Shown here: piece by piece, positions 44,697 to 55,578 of the stretch
Position numbering within the stretch: position 1 is the stretch's first letter
Layout: every line of letters starts with the position of its first letter
Origin: Septoria linicola
Lineage: Eukaryota > Ascomycota > Dothideomycetes > Mycosphaerellales > Mycosphaerellaceae
DNA length: 64,000 bases
NCBI GenBank assembly: GCA_024114885.1
Contig: CP099419.1
Span: 1,302,001-1,366,000 of the forward strand
Reading direction: 5' to 3'
Position numbers and translations under genes: made by a program
Notes under the pieces: model-generated
Seen by the model: the letters and a program-made list of their open reading frames with translations, nothing else
What the model was told of the DNA's origin: nothing
The model's database searches: none

Positions 44697-45654
44697 TCAG
44701 ATCTTCCAGCCTTGTTCTTTTGCGAACTGTTCGCAAGCCTACATCAGGAATGTCAGTGGTTGTGGCGCGGCAGTACGACAGAGCACGCCATAGATAAGTA
44801 CATACCTTTGCCGGCTTGCCCACCTTCTGTCCAATGACCTTCCACTTATTGGTCTCATAGTCTTTAATCGCCTGAAGCAAGGCGGCACTCTGCACGAACG
44901 TTAGCTAAAGCGAACCACCCCACTAAACATCGCTGTGAGGCGAACAAAGCTGCTGACCTCGTCTTCCGCGAACTCAGCATAGTGCATGTCCTGCCATGAT
45001 GTGTCAGCTTCGGTTTGAGATGAGAGGCATTGTGAGCATGGTGCATACTTTGTACCAATGCTTCTTCACGCTTCCTTCGGTGCGCGTGGGAAAGGTCTTT
45101 GCAATCTCACTCCAACTGCTGCCTTGATCGCGCAGCTGCTTCAACCTGAGTTCTTCTGCAGGCGTCCATGGTGTGTTTGTGCGGCCCTTTTTGACCGGCG
45201 GATTTGGAGGGGGGGGTTGCGACGAAGCCCCAAGCCCTCCCTGATCCAGATCACCGGGTCCTCCCAGCAGTCCTACTGGATTGCCAAAGACGCTCGCATT
45301 GCTGCTCGACGAGCCTGGCAGACCGTCCAACTCTGATGCGCGACGTTTGCGCGAGTTCGTTGGGGAGATCTGCTGTAAATGTTGCGGTTGAGGGAGAGGG
45401 GTGTGATGTGTCTGTAGTGGAAGAGGCCTGTATGGAGGGAAGCCGAAGCTGCCTGTCGGATCGTGAGGGCTACCCAGGTAAGAATACTGTTGTTGGTATG
45501 GATTTGGCAGGCCACCAAGGTTGGATTGAAGATCGCTAGGCAGGGTGAGCTGCGAAGGTGATGCCGAGTAGGTGTTCTGGTTCGTCAAGTTGGGCTTCGC
45601 ATTTTGCTGCTGGTTGTGTTGCTGATGGCTGTAAGGTAGGCTGTTAGTGTACAT
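44697..45654 (-). CDS. Myb-like transcription factor (paralogue B)
   Basis: A 254-residue protein from four exons: 45654-45049, 44990-44958, 44889-44806 and 44738-44697. Three small introns of 58, 68 and 67 nt have GTATGC, GTCAGC and GTATGT donors. All are phase 0 and together rebuild the two Myb units: PWTPAEELRLKQLRDQGSSW through SVKKHWYK, then DMHYAEFAEDE followed by ALLQAIKDYETNKWKVIGQK and ACEQFAKEQGWKI at the end. The N-terminal 130 residues are Gln/Pro/Ser-rich. The two Myb units align with those of paralogue A, 2 kb away on the same strand, so an old tandem duplication is likely. A nuclear regulator is expected; the target is unknown. Confidence 0.85.
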
Positions 45655-47439
45655 AGTTACAAAGGCATTAGCACGGCCATGTAGCTGTTACACAGCTCTG
45701 TAGCCTTGGTGCTATGTGCTTGCGACAATACATGAGGATCATGTGGACCCGAAATGTGTGGGTCAACAAGAGGAGTGACATACGACATCGCGGCAGAGCG
45801 GCGGATGCTTCCTGGGCAGGGCTACTGGTTACTCTGCGGTTGTTCGACTTTGATCTGACTCGGAAGGTATTGTACTCATGGCTCTCGCTCTCTCATCCGG
45901 TTTTAGGACTCTGACATTGGCCAGCAATTCGCCGAGCTTTACGACCGCACACTCCGCTCGTTTCCCAACGACGACTTTCTACAGGCGCATGGGAGGGTCC
46001 TGGACGAGCTCGACGAGAGTATTGTTGTGGTCGTCCTGCACAGCGGCTGGTCCAACTAGGTGAGAGCTGAGCGTCGAATGACGAGTGCAGAGGTAAGCTT
46101 CATGAAAGCGGAGAGGTACTTCGTGACAGCTCCGACCAGTACAGGGAGCTCTTTGGGGCGTGTGCACAGACAAAACAGTAGCATACCGCGCCTAGTCCGA
46201 CGGCCTAGTATGTTAGTTCCCGTGAGGCGATGCAGATTGTTGCGATATCTGGGGCAGCAAAGGCTTGTTGCAGGAGTTTCCGCTACCCCAGTTATGCTGT
46301 GCTGTCGTATGCGGCGCGAAGTAGAGGGACTTGACGTCGTCAAAGCCCTTCGAAAAAGCAGGCTTCAATCTCGTTCAGGAAGTGAGAGAGGGGATCATGA
46401 AAGTGAGGACTGTGCGGGGTAAGGACAACCAGGCATGCAGCGAGCAGCGCTGCTGTGAGAGAACGCTCTGGCTGAAAGCTATCATCGCTGTCGCCAGGCA
46501 AATTGGAAAGGCAGGAGCGACAGCCAGATTTGCCCGATGAGCAGTGTCATCAGCGCGATGGGCTGGCCTGCGTTCATTCGCTGTTGTCCTTCATGTGCAG
46601 GGTCGAGTAATGGCTATCGCTTGCCAAGCACGGCAACCTCATCGATGGCAGGCCTTTGATTCGCTGTCTCTCACAGCGCGACGGCGCGCACAGCGGGGAA
46701 AGTATGCATCTTGTTGAGGCATGCTCATGCACAAGCTGGACACACTGCTTTCGAGCGCGTGACTAGGAAGAGGTGTTGTAGCCGGATGGCCCTAACATCG
46801 CAGCTAACCGAGGGCATGTCAGTGAGTAGGCGGAGATCCTGACGTAACACTTGATCCGATCGCAAACGCAACATTTCTTTTCCACGACCAAGTCGAATCA
46901 TCGTGCGGTGCACAAGACCCTCTTTTAGTCAGTGTCAGGACCGGCGCATCGTTGTGTCTGATTGACCCTGCTCCATGTGCGAGCACTCACTTTCGGCGTT
47001 TTGTTGCTGGTGAGGTTCAAGGTGACCGCCGCACGGGTCTTCAGAATCGTTCAGGTCAACTGTCCGGCCGAAGTCTCTTGATTCAGGCATCACTCGGTCA
47101 CCGGAATCGTTTCAGATGTCGCGTAGTGGCGATTTGAGATGTGTTTCAGGTTCTGAAGCATTCCAGAAGGGACGGGTCTGCTAGAGAACGCTCAGACACT
47201 GGACTGTGGAGAACGCTGCGACACTGTCGGCATTGATCTGCCGGAAGATGATGTTTGTGTGCGTGTTCTTGCCGCCCAAAAGTGGAAAACAGCCTTTGGA
47301 AGGTCTCCAGGCGAGTCATGTAATTTGGAGTCCAACATGCCCAGCGCTGTGGCACGATACGGAAGCTGTTTGGTGGGCTGAGGCCTGATGGTGCATATCG
47401 TAGGTAGACATCGCGACTGCAAGCATCAAATCTGCTATT
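45655..47439. other. Intergenic, no gene seen
   Basis: About 1.8 kb with only short motif-free frames on both strands. Includes the promoter of the minus-strand Myb paralogue B at its left end. Confidence 0.4.
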
Positions 47440-48291
47440 TCAGGTGTCAGGCGATGAAGATGAGGGCGTCGACTTGAGAGGTAGCAACGAAGCCCGACAA
47501 TCGCAACAAATCTTTCCGTCCTTCGGCGTGGGCTCGGCAATACTATCGAGAGCAAGCACCACATCGCGGAAAGACAGGAACGAACGTCTCCGACCTTCAT
47601 CTCTCATGTGTACGAAGATACTCGGAGAGCATACCGAGCACCGGATCGCATGCTTAAAGATACGGTTGTAGTGAGCCGTGATCGAAGGATCATTTCGGTC
47701 AGCCCACCGCAGCACTGCCGCGCACGAACGACGCCACGACAGCTGTCAACAACGCCAACTTATACGCCATAAGCGTATTCTTAGGCGCAATGATGAGCGC
47801 GGTGCTGGGACGTTGGCAAATCGTACCATAGCATCGGATGAGAGTGAGCATCGACGGCAGTGAGCACAAGCTGCAATTAGACATTGCGCGAGTCGCATTC
47901 CACCGCCATCACTGAAGGGATAAGCACCGCACGGCACCTTCTCACCAGACATCAGGAACCAGACACAAAACGAGGTCTCGTGGTTGACGCCAAGACGTGA
48001 AATGGGGTTTCTCTCAATTGCACGAGGGTTGACTACGCCAAAGGTGAGGTCGTTCCAGCACTCGGAGCTGTGTACCATCTCTGTCGATATACTGAAGAGC
48101 TCGGAGTGCTGTCCAAGTAGAGCTCGCGTTCGTCCCACTACTAGTAAAGAGATCTCAAGACCTGTCCCGTAGAGCTTAGGGTTGGCTGAGGAAACTGCTG
48201 GGACGACGGTAACGTCTGCCTCGTATACTTCAAGTGATAGTGCATTGTTCCAGCTGTATTGCGTCGGGTGGTAGATATTGCTTGCATTGTT
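47440..48291 (-). CDS. Possible two-exon gene fragment, unknown product
   Basis: A minus-strand frame is open without a stop from 48291 to 47746 (181 codons) and reads like protein: YSWNNALSLEVYEADVT, KLYGTGLEISLLVVGRTR, ISRLGVNHETSFCVWFLMSG. A donor at 47826 (ATG/GTACGA) and an acceptor at 47743 (GACAG) would remove 84 nt in phase 0. They would lead into a second frame with CxxC pairs (RCSVC and CCDC), ending at 47440. The 5' end is missing: TGA at 48292-48294 blocks the frame and I find no fitting upstream exon. It may be a real gene, a remnant, or chance. No family is recognised. Confidence 0.3.
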
Positions 48292-48503
48292 TCAAATCAT
48301 TTGAGACCGGTTCGTGGCCGTGACGCAATTCGCTCTTTTTCACTGGACTCGAAATATTAGATCATGTTCACAACACCGCACGATTGCCTGTGAATGCGCA
48401 TCAGTGGTGGGAACATCACAGCAATATTCACGTGGTCGTCGACTCAAGCTAAATATGTTCATGTCATCGTTCAGACAGATACATGTATATCTATGCACTC
48501 AAT

Positions 48504-50525
48504 CTAATCCCTGGGAGGCACCACCCCAGCACTCCTCTCACTCTCCCACTCGCCATTCACGGCACTAACACTAAACTCATAGTTCCACGCATGCCCCATG
48601 CATCCAACTTCCTTCCTCGTCTCCCTCACGACAACCCCGGCCGTCTCTGCCACACCACGATCCAGTGCTCTTACATAGACAAGATATCCCGCCGCAGATT
48701 TATCTCCACTGCGATCCCACGCCAACTTCACGGCGCCGTCCTGCCCGGCACGGCCTTCGATCCGCAGATCAAGAGGTCGACGAGGTGCTGAGTGATCGCC
48801 AACGCGGACTGCGCGCCCAGAAGCCCATTGGCCGAAGGACCAGGCGTTCTGGGAGAAGATCCAGGCGCGAACGAGGATGAGGTCGATGACGTGCCCAGAC
48901 GGGAGGTCTTTTACAGTAGCAGATGTTTCGCTCGCGCCTTGAATGGTAGGAAACATATCTCCTCGATCGCCGTCTTTGTAAAGAACTTCATACCGTGAAA
49001 TGTCAGCGTCTGCTTGTTTGAGCAGGCCAATAGATGGCGGTGGAGACCAGGTAACTGAGAATCCAGAAGCTGTGGATCTTGTTTTGACATTCCGAGGAGC
49101 CGGAATGGATTTGTGTGTGCATTTGCATTTGCAGATTTCAGTCCATGGGCCGTGTTCGAATCCGTGGCAAGAGCGGACCTGCACTTCTATTTGTTCGCCA
49201 GTGTGGATTTCGATATCAGTACGAGGTGTCTGCGTTTGATTTGTGCTCCAGTCTGCCTGATCGACTTTGCGATGTCGGACTTGATACTCAGCGCCGTACA
49301 CATCTGTCCAGATCACTCTCACACCCATAGGTGTACTTCTTGATTCAACCCCAGCAGGTGCCTGTAGATTCCGCTTCGGTATGGTCGATGGGATGCTCAA
49401 AGGTTGCGAGCCGAATTTGAACTCACGATGCAACGCAATGGAGAAAGCTTTTGCAATCTGATACTCGCCCAAAGCGCTTGGGTGCAACCCATCGTACGCC
49501 GCAGGCGCCCAGTCACGATACTGTGGACCGCTGTCATATTGACTCGCCACATCAGCACTGATCACGCGACTGCCTTTCTTCGTCCATTCTTCCGCTTTGA
49601 CCGGGAGAAGATCATTAAATCGCTTCGTGTTTTCGAGCAAGTCCTCTCGTCCTTCCAAGTACGTCCGATTCACAATGTTTCCAAATGCAAAGTCCACATC
49701 AGCTTTCACAGCTCGAGTGTTCTCGACGATAGCACGAATGCTCTCAAGTGTGCCGTCCGCATCAGATACCCACCAGCCGACATCATTGAACCCGAGGAGA
49801 CTGAGCACAAGATCAGGTTGCCAGTCCCGAACCACTTCTGCAATAGCCTCCTTGCATTGAAATGCCTGATACCCCCAGGTGGCGAAATGTCTGCAACCCC
49901 CAGCGAATTGAGTATCCACGTCTTGAGAGTAGCCCCATGGAATTCGTTCTGCAGGTCTTTGGGCAGGGTCATCCTCGCCAGGAAGGGGAGCTGGATGAAT
50001 CGGAGTGGGCGGATCGCGTCCTTTGACACCCGTATAAGGACCCACGAAAGAGACCAACACTCTTGAACTCGTCGGCGTGTCTACTCGAGCTTGCGACTCG
50101 TTCGCATTGACATGCTCTCGGAGGCGCGTTAGTTGTGACTTCGGTGCATCTCCTGTGGCAACTAATTCCATGAGCGATTTCAAATTGGGATCACAGCGCG
50201 CTTGCTCTGACAATGCAGCATTTATCGACTCTGGTGCCTGTGTCTGCCTCGACGGAGCGTCAAGCGACTCTTGCGAACCCAGGGAGCGCGTATCCACTTT
50301 CTGTGAACTGGCTAAGAGACTTTCTTGCTTGAACCATTGCCATAGTCTGTACCGCCAGGTGTAGTCACCTTCGCCCCCGTGAGTTATGGAGTCGCCAAGG
50401 ATCAGGATCTTGCGATGCTTTTTCGATAAATCTTGTTCGGCATTATGAATACTTAGTTGGGCCAGGCTGCTGCTTACGATGTCATCCATTGCTTGCTCGT
50501 GGTGGTGTCGTTGCGCATTAGCCAT
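48504..50525 (-). CDS. SGNH/GDSL hydrolase with fibronectin type III-like repeats
   Basis: A 673-residue single-exon protein. I chose the ATG at 50525 because the open frame upstream of it has no other ATG. SGNH blocks: ILILGDSITHGG (nucleophile Ser46), the Gly of GCRHFATWGYQAF, LSLLGFNDVGWW (Asn block) and DGLHPSALGEYQ with the catalytic Asp/His (about 343-347). From about residue 385 on there are three beta-rich modules, each with W-x-P or W-D/W-T signatures (GVRVIWTDVYGAEYQVRHRK, GFSVTWSPPP, VKLAWDRSGDKSAAGYLVYV), typical of fibronectin type III folds. There is no signal peptide at the chosen start. The family hydrolyses esters of lipids or sugars; the Fn3 part may bind a surface or polymer. 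Confidence 0.85.
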   Translation of the reverse strand: MANAQRHHHEQAMDDIVSSSLAQLSIHNAEQDLSKKHRKILILGDSITHGGEGDYTWRYRLWQWFKQESLLASSQKVDTRSLGSQESLDAPSRQTQAPESINAALSEQARCDPNLKSLMELVATGDAPKSQLTRLREHVNANESQARVDTPTSSRVLVSFVGPYTGVKGRDPPTPIHPAPLPGEDDPAQRPAERIPWGYSQDVDTQFAGGCRHFATWGYQAFQCKEAIAEVVRDWQPDLVLSLLGFNDVGWWVSDADGTLESIRAIVENTRAVKADVDFAFGNIVNRTYLEGREDLLENTKRFNDLLPVKAEEWTKKGSRVISADVASQYDSGPQYRDWAPAAYDGLHPSALGEYQIAKAFSIALHREFKFGSQPLSIPSTIPKRNLQAPAGVESRSTPMGVRVIWTDVYGAEYQVRHRKVDQADWSTNQTQTPRTDIEIHTGEQIEVQVRSCHGFEHGPWTEICKCKCTHKSIPAPRNVKTRSTASGFSVTWSPPPSIGLLKQADADISRYEVLYKDGDRGDMFPTIQGASETSATVKDLPSGHVIDLILVRAWIFSQNAWSFGQWASGRAVRVGDHSAPRRPLDLRIEGRAGQDGAVKLAWDRSGDKSAAGYLVYVRALDRGVAETAGVVVRETRKEVGCMGHAWNYEFSVSAVNGEWESERSAGVVPPRD

Positions 50526-51013
50526 CGTGAGTTGTGTTGCACCAAGTTCATTCAGACCTGCTGGTTGCGAGCCTATGAGTTCTGTCAACAAGTCAAACAA
50601 GATCGATGTCGTGAAGTGAAACACAAGGCAGCTGCAGGAGGCGAAGCGATGAGCACATGGAAATTCCGATCTGTCCAATCAGGGATCGGTAATATTGTGC
50701 TCGTCTCTAGCCTTCAATTGCCGAGTGCTTGATTGCTGTAGACATGTGTATGGCAACTCGGAGGTCTCAACAACCCTTCAGGTTGTCATGCCTTGAGTAA
50801 CGACATGCACTGCAGATGCTGCGTTCGTTGTTACAATTAGATACTCGGATCGCTGTGCAGGAAGCTCGTGGCTGTCCATGCTGGTGAGGTACTGTTGTCT
50901 CCCAACTGATTGGCAGACAGCATTTGAGCGTCTGATGCGTTCGTTTGCATAACGGCGTCGCATGGGGATGACTGCCGATTGTTCGCTGTTCTTGTTTGAT
51001 TCCTCTGCCATGC
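50526..51013. other. Intergenic spacer
   Basis: About 490 bases upstream of the GDSL gene and downstream of NDUFAF3. It should hold the GDSL promoter. No gene seen. Confidence 0.4.
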
Positions 51014-51883
51014 TCACTTGCCTTCTCTCCAGCCAACGGGCACCAATGCTGCTGCAACCTGCTGTGTTCCTCGTTCCGTAGCCAACATATTGAATTGCGC
51101 AGCCGCATTACGCGTGTCCTGCACCTCGATTCTTATGCCCAGCTCTGCAATATCTCTTCTCGTCTGCGGGCTGACGGGCACGATCTTCTCGCCTGTGCCC
51201 AGAATGAGCAAATCTGGCTTTGGCCATACCAGGTCCAATACTCCCCACACATTCTTGTCCACCTCAAACATGCCCTTTGCATTCTTCAGTTTGCCCGCAG
51301 CGCTGCCTACACCTTTGTTGTCATTGCCGACAGCGCCTGCGCCGATCGTGCCTTCCTTTCGACCTTCACGGATCCAAGGCCTCCATTTGAAGGCTTCGCC
51401 ACCCACGAGCAGAACGCCTGCACCTGTGACTCGCAGACCTGAGTCGAGCGCGAAGCCGTCATCAAGACAGGCATCCACAGCTGTGGAAGGAGGCGCCATG
51501 TTGCCCAGCATGTTCATGGCGCCAAAGTCAGTCTGCGTATCCTCCTTGCTCGCCGGGCCTCGATCGCGACTCTTTGGAGGATGAGACTTCACTGAGAGCT
51601 CACGAGCGCATGCCGTAGAGCTCAGCGATCGCGTCTGCACCTGAAAGGGTGCTGAGGCAGCATTCCTGCGACTTCGCGATCGCTGAGCTCTCGTCTCAGA
51701 CTTTGGGCTAACAAAGCTACCATTGCTGCTCCATCGGAGGGAAGGAGTCACCGCTGTGATCGATTTAGGGGGTCCTGACAGGATGAGTGAGGCCGCATTG
51801 TGACTGGCGAAGATGGCTTGCAAGTTCAGCCGAGTGGCCGGAGTGGTTCCTAGGGTCGATCGAGGTAGTAGACTGTGCGCCAT
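51014..51883 (-). CDS. NDUFAF3: NDUFAF3-like complex I assembly factor (DUF498/Mth938 fold)
   Basis: A 289-residue single-exon protein beginning at 51883 (MAHSLLPRSTLG), the first in-frame ATG. The N-terminal 100 residues are rich in Arg, Ser and Ala without acidic residues (TRSLSSTACARELS), a mitochondrial targeting sequence. The DUF498 domain follows: FGAMNMLGNM, GVLLVGGEAFKWRPW, the block GVLDLVWPKPDLLILGTGEK, IELGIRIEVQDTRNAAAQFN-like text, and a terminal AALVPVGW. In animals NDUFAF3 acts with NDUFAF4 in early steps of respiratory complex I assembly. A 17-nt perfect inverted repeat lies inside the presequence coding part. Confidence 0.9.
   Translation of the reverse strand: MAHSLLPRSTLGTTPATRLNLQAIFASHNAASLILSGPPKSITAVTPSLRWSSNGSFVSPKSETRAQRSRSRRNAASAPFQVQTRSLSSTACARELSVKSHPPKSRDRGPASKEDTQTDFGAMNMLGNMAPPSTAVDACLDDGFALDSGLRVTGAGVLLVGGEAFKWRPWIREGRKEGTIGAGAVGNDNKGVGSAAGKLKNAKGMFEVDKNVWGVLDLVWPKPDLLILGTGEKIVPVSPQTRRDIAELGIRIEVQDTRNAAAQFNMLATERGTQQVAAALVPVGWREGK
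51617..51691. repeat. 17-nt perfect inverted repeat
   Basis: The arm AGAGCTCAGCGATCGCG (51617-51633) is repeated as its exact reverse complement at 51675-51691, with 41 nt between. The core GCGATCGC is itself palindromic. It lies in the coding sequence of the NDUFAF3 presequence. Confidence 0.9.
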
Positions 51884-52529
51884 GCTTATAAGCGGCCTCA
51901 AGAATGACTTTTCTCGTAGCCAGTGGGTTGAGGGTATCGTGGTCCGCGGTAAGTTAGTGATGGTATTCAACTGTTGCAACCCGTGGTTTCTGCTATGCAG
52001 CTGAGACGGACGACAGCCTTGGTCGTGCTGGAGTTTATATCGTGACTCAGTTCTGTTGGGAGACACAATTGGTGATTGTGGTCAAGGGAACAGAGGTCAG
52101 ACCTCCGATGCAGAGACGATAGTAATGTTGGTATTTCGTGCTGAGGATCGTGATATTTTGGAGCCGCGTAGAGCGCGTCATCGTCAACTTCGGCAAATGG
52201 CGGGAGAGCACTCTTTACACAATACTCGACCGAGGGACCTACATCACGGTGTCAATCGCAAGTAGTGACGAGCATGGCTCTGTTGTAAGGACCATGCTCG
52301 TCTCATGGTCACAATGCCCAAGTCTGAGCCTATATGCTCTGTCACACTCGCACGAATCAACATCAGATGAGTAGCATCTTTGGCAGTATTACAAGATTGG
52401 TGATATACGGTCCACCACATTGCTTGACAGCTGAAGAGGTGTGGAAATGCCATTCTTATTTACATCTATCTACGTTATTCGTAAATATAGACATGACTGT
52501 ACATGACATCTACAAGATTCGTGAGTCGT
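51884..52529. other. Intergenic, promoter of NDUFAF3
   Basis: About 650 bases between the two minus-strand genes NDUFAF3 and the MFS permease. A short direct/inverted echo of GACCATGCTCGTC occurs near 52270-52310. No gene seen. Confidence 0.4.
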
Positions 52530-54556
52530 TCAGAGAGTATATCTGAAGGAGGCCTGTTGGTCGAAAATCAGTCAATGCCTTTGTGCATGTAGGCTGTTCA
52601 CTTACATCGCCTTCCAGGATAACCTCGCCTCGCTGAGCCCTAGCGTTCGAGATGTAAAACCATATGTCGAGCACGATCACAGTGCAAATGATCAACAGGC
52701 AAGCCGTGATGCATGCCCAAAGGCCAGGAAGGTATCTGTCATGAAGTCAGTGGCAGTGTCAGATATGCAAGTATAGCCATTATCTTCTTACGCTGGCGCG
52801 TCTTGTGTACGAAACACAAGTGAACCTGCGATGCCGCCGATGCCACCAAAGCCGACAAGAGTTGCACTGCAGAACGCCCGTTTCCACTGTCCGCGAATAT
52901 TGTTACCTTGATACGACATGCAGATCGGAATGTTCGCGTTGGCGCCGGCACAAGTCAAGAAGACTCCGAAATAACGCACACCCAGCACGCCGCTCCAGCC
53001 GATGAGTGCCAGTCCGACAATGCACATGACTGCATTGAAGATCAAGATAGGACCGCGGATGTGGTACTTGTCTCCTGCCCAGCCACAGATGAACATGACG
53101 ATGGCCGCGAAAGCATAAGGTGGCGTGACCAGGCACTGCGACTCGCCGACATCGAAGCCCATTCCGATTCTGAGAATTATGGGTAGGAAGTATGCCAAGG
53201 CGTAGGTAATAGTAGTCAGACAGCAGAAGATCAGAGCGAAGCCCCAGACCTGGACAGAAATGTCAGAACACCATCTGCCATCGAGAGTGTATTATTGGGC
53301 TTTCCCGACTCACCTTTGGATCTGCAGCCGGCTTCAAGAACTTGGCTAGGTTGAAGGGCTCGGTCACAGTATCGGCACGATCGGCTTCGACTCTTGCAAT
53401 GACCCAAGCAACCTCGCGCTCATTGAGGAAATTCCAACTTTTTTCTGGATGGTCATCCGGGAAAGGGACAAGGAAGAACCAACCGACGCATGCAATGAGG
53501 ACAGTAATGATACCTTCAATGATGAACTGCTTCCGGTCAGTCGTGTCTCACCGGGACGCAGTTCCGATACTTACGATCCATCTCCATCCGTTGAGGTCAG
53601 CCTGTGTTTCGACAAAGCCAGGTCAGCAGAGTTCCAAAGAGTGATCCAGATACAAATGATACATACCAGTCCCTTCATCTGCATCAGGCCAAAGGCGAGT
53701 ATGCCGGAGGCTGCGCTAGCGAACATGCCAATGAGGTAGAAGAACGAATATCGCTTGCCCATTTCATCTGTTTCTTTGCGTTAGCTTATTGCCATCACCT
53801 TGGCTTCACGCTATCACTTACATCGCACATACCACGTGCTGAGGAGGTAGACACAAGCAGGAAAGAAGCCTGCTTCGAACAAACCTAGCACGACTCGCAG
53901 ACCTGCCAGAGCAGACCACGATGGCGCAAAACCCATCCCGATCATCACACCTGAATCACTCATCAGCTTTGAACCTTCAGTGCGGCCGTACACATAGTCC
54001 AGGATGTTCGGATATCGCGGACTTACAACCCCAGAGGAATGTAATTGTGCCAAGGAAGTTCCTGGGACCAATCTTCTTGCAGGCGACTGTCGCCGGAGGC
54101 TGAAAGAGAACGTAGCTGATGAAGAAGACAAGAGTGATGATAGACTGTGGCAAGTGATCAGCATGTTCCAATTCGAGCGCCTGGCAGAATTTTGACATAC
54201 GTATCTGAATCCCACAAGGACGAGCTCCTCATTCATGCCTGCGATGGCTGCTGCGGACAAATTCGTTCTATCCATCAGGGAGACGCCTATAGCCACTTTC
54301 AGCAACATAGCCCAAGTCTACGAGCTGCACAATACCTACAGTACATCACACCGACCGTGATGATAAGCCGTCTGTCGACGCGATGTATGATCTTCCGCTG
54401 CTCCTCAGGCGTGAACTCGCTCTCGATGGCTTGCAGCTTGGCATTCTTCTCGTTGACTTGATTCTCATGATCACTGTCTGTGTTTTCGAGCTGGTCGGCA
54501 CTATACAGTTCTTTCTCATCGTGTACTCCATGGCCTGTCATTGCTAGTCCAGACAT
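52530..54556 (-). CDS. MFS permease, anion:cation symporter family (nicotinate/allantoate type)
   Basis: A 500-residue transporter from ten exons: 54556-54340, 54286-54201, 54144-54027, 53950-53822, 53767-53667, 53601-53575, 53526-53314, 53249-52792, 52735-52606 and 52553-52530. Introns are 48-76 nt and all phases close. Helix 1 carries the family motif SLMDRTNLSAAAIAGM. Helices 2-4 include YVLFQPPATVACKKIGPRNF and GMGFAPSWSALAGLRVVLGL with EAGFFPACVYLLSTWY. Then come KRYSFFYLIGMFASAASGIL, NGWRWIFIIEG (helix 6), and six C-terminal helices ending EGDASFRYTL. The last intron is chosen because it restores this ending, usual in the family. Yeast relatives are Tna1 (nicotinic acid) and Dal5 (allantoate). 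The exact substrate is not determined. Confidence 0.92.
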
Positions 54557-55578
54557 TTTGGAGCCAGTCGTGTCTGGTCAGAAAATACAAAGCAGCACGT
54601 CCAAGAAAGACAAGGAACGAGGCTGAGATGTCGAGAAGAAGTCAAGCAAACAGGAAGGAAAGGCGACATCATGGATCCCGTTAGGATCTTGTCCGACGTT
54701 TCCTGCCTCGGTTTGGAATGCCCTGTGAGACATCCTAGACGCTCTTGGCTCATCCACAGGGAGCATTGGCAAACGAGCTGACACCTGTAACGGGCTCCGA
54801 TCAATCGTGCTGGAACAGAGCTCAAAAGCGGACTGTGGAGCGTCAGGATTCGCCTATTTACTAGTACGCGGAGGAAACTGAGGGGATTCCCTGTCGCCAA
54901 GGTGCATAAAACCACATAGAGGCTGGGCGAGATGGGCCCGTTACACTGCGTGGCCACGTGTGCATTGTCAATAGATACCAGGCCAAGCGTGGCACGCGCC
55001 CTATTCGACAAGTGCTAGTCACAGTGTGCGGAGAGGCGCACATTGGCATGCAGTTCATGCCGTCGGATGAGCCGGGATGCCGTGGTCCTGCCAGGAGGAT
55101 TTGCCGATAATGGAAGTTGTGAACGTGCGAGGTGCGAAGCGACGCGAGGAATTGGCGATGTGCAGATCATGGGGTAACGACAGCCGCCACCCACCAGGTG
55201 GTTTGGTCAGTCGTGCAACGATTGATGTCCGGCTGCAGTGAAGCGATCTAGGGCAGATAGAAGATGTCTGAGAGGGCTGTGAGCAGAAGAAACACAAGAC
55301 TAGCTTCGAAGCCACACTAAAGTGCTTGATCGTCAGATGTCGCAGAGCCTCAATAGTCAAAACACGATGGACGATGCTTGGCTGTGCGAGCATGGCAGAT
55401 CGCTTCGCTAAGGTCGACATGGACTGCTGAGCCCTGTATGTGCTTCAGCAGTCTCTTTGGTGCTGTCAACGTATTGGCTGTTTCAGAGATGATCCGGCTC
55501 GTTGAAATGCCTCTTACTCCAGAGCAATTGAGCCAAGTAGTTTCGAGGACCAGTCCACGAGATCGCGAATCCGAGCAG
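54557..55578. other. Intergenic, promoter of the MFS permease
   Basis: About 1 kb; only short motif-free frames on both strands. Confidence 0.4.
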
